Shown piece after piece: positions 14,467 to 15,781 of a stretch of 15,781 nt of DNA (its first letter is position 1; the number at the start of each line of letters is the position of its first letter). Made by a program: the position numbers and the translations under genes. The notes under the pieces were generated by a model. The model was given only the letters and a program-made list of their open reading frames with translations. It did no database searches and was not told the origin of the DNA. The DNA is taken from contig JBBQSD010000139.1 in NCBI GenBank assembly GCA_038214135.1, forward strand, positions 1-15,781, in the 5' to 3' direction. Source of the stretch: JANLSE01 sp038214135 (GTDB taxonomy: Bacteria; Chloroflexota; Chloroflexia; Chloroflexales; Roseiflexaceae).

Positions 14467-14496
14467 ATTATACAAAGTTGAGCGTATTGCTGTCAA
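14467..14496 (-). promoter_or_regulatory. Consensus sigma-70 promoter of dnaJ-hspR
   Basis: On the minus strand TTGACA (14491-14496) and TATAAT (14467-14472) are both perfect consensus hexamers, 18 nt apart. Transcription would start near 14460, leaving a leader of roughly 24 nt before the dnaJ ATG. Such a strong core promoter fits a gene held down by a repressor. Confidence 0.85.
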
Positions 14497-14497
14497 G
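14477..14497 (-). promoter_or_regulatory. HAIR-like HspR operator over the dnaJ promoter
   Basis: The minus strand reads CTTGACA, seven bases, then GCTCAAC. The known HspR operator is CTTGAGT-N7-ACTCAAG. Five of seven bases match in each half, and the CTTGA and TCAA cores have exactly the expected 11-nt separation. The site covers the -35 and most of the spacer, so bound HspR would block RNA polymerase. Another GTTGAG half-site (plus strand) follows at 14498-14503. Confidence 0.65.
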
Positions 14498-14515
14498 GTT
14501 GAGAGTTGATAGACG

Positions 14516-14524
14516 TGCTATAAT
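14516..14524 (+). promoter_or_regulatory. Extended -10 promoter, probably for rluB
   Basis: TGC followed by TATAAT (14519-14524) is an extended -10 element with a perfect hexamer. No good -35 lies at 17 nt; TTGAGA at 14499-14504 is 14 nt away. Transcription would start near 14531 and give a leader of about 158 nt. The promoter is back to back with dnaJ and only about 20 nt from the HAIR-like site. Confidence 0.55.
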
Positions 14525-14596
14525 ACACAAAGCTTCCTCGACGATAATGATGTTTTTGAAGCTCGCTTGGGCCACCCGCGAAGCCCGGCCGTTGAT

Positions 14597-14620
14597 GCCC
14601 CCGGCGTGAAGCCGCAGGGC
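14597..14620 (+). other. Leader hairpin upstream of rluB
   Basis: In the rluB leader, GCCC (14597-14600) pairs with GGGC (14617-14620) and CGGC (14602-14605) with GCCG (14611-14614) around the loop GTGAA. The surrounding leader (14550-14640) is very GC-rich compared with its flanks. A 20-codon frame (14547-14609, beginning MMFLKLAW) also lies here without a clear ribosome site. A structured leader is possible; no known RNA family was recognised. Confidence 0.4.
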
Positions 14621-14675
14621 CTGCAGCACATCCCGCGCATGGTCAAGTGCATGTGGTAGCTATTCATTCCATCGC

Positions 14676-14681
14676 AAGGAG
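14676..14681 (+). promoter_or_regulatory. Ribosome binding site deciding a TTG start
   Basis: AAGGAG with 7 nt to TTG 14689. No ATG precedes the S4 domain in this frame, so this site fixes the rluB start. Confidence 0.8.
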
Positions 14682-14688
14682 AGTACGG

Positions 14689-15781
14689 TTGAGTCCAGAA
14701 CGGTTACAGAAGGTCCTCGCGAGTGCGGGCATTGCCTCCCGCCGTGATTGCGAGGAATTGATCAGCGCCGGTCGCATTGCCGTGAACGGTAAAGTTGTGC
14801 GTGTTCCCGGTACCCGCGTTGATCCAGAGAGCGACCAGATCACAATTGATGGTCGCCCACTTGGCCAAATTCAACCCAGAACGTATGTCATGCTCCACAA
14901 ACCCACTGGGGTTGTCTCGACGACAGATGATCCACAGGGGCGGCCGACTGTTGTTGGCCTGATTGAGACGCCAGCCCGCCTGTTTCCGGTTGGGCGGCTC
15001 GATTACGACAGCGAAGGATTGTTGCTGTTGACTGATGATGGGGAACTGACCCAACGCCTGACGCATCCAAGCAATCAGATCGAGAAGGAATATCGGGTAT
15101 TACTCGATGCTCCCCCAACTCCAGATGCGATCCGTGATTGGCGCACTGGCGTTGAGCTGGATGGTGTCACAACGGCCCCTGCATGGGTCGATCTGATCGA
15201 ACGCACCGATGATGGCGTCTGGGTGCGGGTGGTGCTTCGTGAGGGCCGGAAGCGCCAGATTCGTGAAGTTGCCAAACTACTTGGCTATGAGGTATTGCGG
15301 CTCATCCGTGTGCGAGAGGGTCCACTGGCCCTTGGTGATCTGGCCACTGGTGCATGGCGGATGCTCACCGAAGAAGAGGTTGAACAACTCTGGGAACACG
15401 CCGACCAGCAAACTCGCGAACAAGCAAAAACTGAGCGCCCACGTCGCGAGGATCGTCCACGCCGTGAAGATCAACCCCGCGAAGAACGGCCCCGTGAAGA
15501 GCGCCCACGCGAAGGCTTCCAGCCACGTGAGGATCAGGGTGGGTTCCCGCGTCGGGATGACCGCGGCCTTGGTGCGCCGCGCCGGGATGACGGCCCACGC
15601 GCTGGTGGGTTCCGCCCACGTGTGGATCGGCCCCGGGGAGGGGTCCGCCCTCGTGCTGATGTTCCACGAGTTGTCGGCTTCCGGCCACGTGAGGATCAGG
15701 GTGGGTTCCCGCGTCGGGATGACCGTGGCCCTGGAGCGCCGCGTCGGGATGATGGCCCACGCGATGGCTTCCGGCCTCGTG
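14689..15781 (+). CDS. rluB: 23S rRNA pseudouridine synthase RluB-type with repeat tail (partial, 3' end beyond window)
   Basis: RsuA/RluB/E/F-family enzyme that converts a uridine in rRNA to pseudouridine; RluB acts on 23S rRNA. 364 codons are visible from a TTG start. An S4 RNA-binding domain (3-50, RLQKVLASAGIASRRDCEELI) is followed by the catalytic domain (about 65-215) with MLHKPTGVVST, the motif GRLDYDSEGLLLLT holding catalytic Asp105, and REGRKRQIREV (184-194). After residue 235 the protein becomes an Arg/Glu/Asp/Gly/Pro-rich, probably disordered tail of more than 125 residues, first in RPRREDRPRRE form, then with a longer repeat (residues 276-304 and 330-358, 27 of 29 identical). Such basic tails occur in some RluB proteins and may bind RNA. 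It is divergent from dnaJ. RluB rather than RsuA or RluF is judged from overall motif form and is less certain than the family. Confidence 0.9.
   Translation, partial: MSPERLQKVLASAGIASRRDCEELISAGRIAVNGKVVRVPGTRVDPESDQITIDGRPLGQIQPRTYVMLHKPTGVVSTTDDPQGRPTVVGLIETPARLFPVGRLDYDSEGLLLLTDDGELTQRLTHPSNQIEKEYRVLLDAPPTPDAIRDWRTGVELDGVTTAPAWVDLIERTDDGVWVRVVLREGRKRQIREVAKLLGYEVLRLIRVREGPLALGDLATGAWRMLTEEEVEQLWEHADQQTREQAKTERPRREDRPRREDQPREERPREERPREGFQPREDQGGFPRRDDRGLGAPRRDDGPRAGGFRPRVDRPRGGVRPRADVPRVVGFRPREDQGGFPRRDDRGPGAPRRDDGPRDGFRPR
15514..15762 (+). repeat. Coding direct repeat in the rluB tail
   Basis: An 87-bp unit at 15514-15600 recurs at 15676-15762 (81 of 87 bases alike, 162-bp period). Four of the six differences are silent. 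The recent, nearly identical copies suggest that the tail grows and shrinks by in-frame duplication. The array may continue past the window edge. Confidence 0.85.

Noticed and set aside
14547..14609. A 20-codon leader frame before rluB
   Set aside because: There is no ribosome site or codon pattern of an attenuator, so it is mentioned only with the leader hairpin.
14531..14688. Possible structured RNA such as SRP RNA or a tRNA in the rluB leader
   Set aside because: The conserved SRP tetraloop and helix 8 signature and the tRNA T-loop signature are absent; only simple GC hairpins are seen.
15365..15760. A His/Gly/Pro-rich repeat frame on the minus strand
   Set aside because: It is the complement of the Arg/Asp-rich rluB tail; the striking repeats come from the plus-strand coding repeat.

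Overview
The window looks like chromosomal DNA of a Chloroflexota bacterium, most likely of class Chloroflexia (Chloroflexales or Herpetosiphonales type). The reasons are a dnaJ-hspR heat-shock pair, a type II DnaJ, a dense set of two-component regulators, a TolB-like WD40 lipoprotein, and intergenic spacers filled with 7-8 bp short tandem repeats. This placement is an inference from gene content and style; no rRNA or other marker is present. The base composition is moderately GC-rich. No tRNA, rRNA, CRISPR array, transposase or prophage gene was seen.

Layout. (1) Positions 101-6350 form a minus-strand block. Read in transcription order it holds an OmpR-type response regulator, its HAMP sensor kinase (32 nt apart), a large membrane PAS-PAS hybrid histidine kinase, and uronate isomerase uxaC 50 nt behind the hybrid kinase. 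(2) Positions 6489-11463 form a plus-strand block: Maf nucleotide pyrophosphatase, a NarL/LuxR-type response regulator overlapping the maf end by 22 nt, a diacylglycerol-kinase-family lipid kinase overlapping the regulator end, a WD40-like (PD40) lipoprotein, and after a repeat-rich spacer a GT4 glycosyltransferase. (3) Positions 11687-14436 form a minus-strand block that meets the glycosyltransferase tail to tail. In transcription order it holds dnaJ (type II), hspR, a histidine phosphatase and a small secreted beta-rich protein. (4) From 14689 to the right edge runs rluB, a plus-strand 23S rRNA pseudouridine synthase with an unusual Arg/Asp/Gly-rich repeat tail. It is cut by the window edge.

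Regulation. The clearest regulatory site is in the dnaJ/rluB divergent spacer. A minus-strand promoter with perfect -35 and -10 hexamers is overlapped by an inverted repeat with the geometry of the HspR operator (HAIR). This suggests that HspR represses its own dnaJ-hspR operon. A back-to-back extended -10 promoter probably serves rluB.

The most unusual layer is the non-coding one. At least five intergenic spacers, and the left edge of the window, carry short arrays of 7 or 8 bp units held in strict register. Each array has its own unit (GATAGCC, GCTGANN, GTCAGAA, AACTACAG/GAACAAGC, GAACCGA, GGTGACAA, GGGGGGTT). Some of these touch stop or start codons of the flanking genes, and one unit (GAACAAGA) recurs in two spacers. 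They recall the STRR heptamers of filamentous cyanobacteria. No defence, secretion or biosynthetic system of a clearly new kind is visible in the coding regions.
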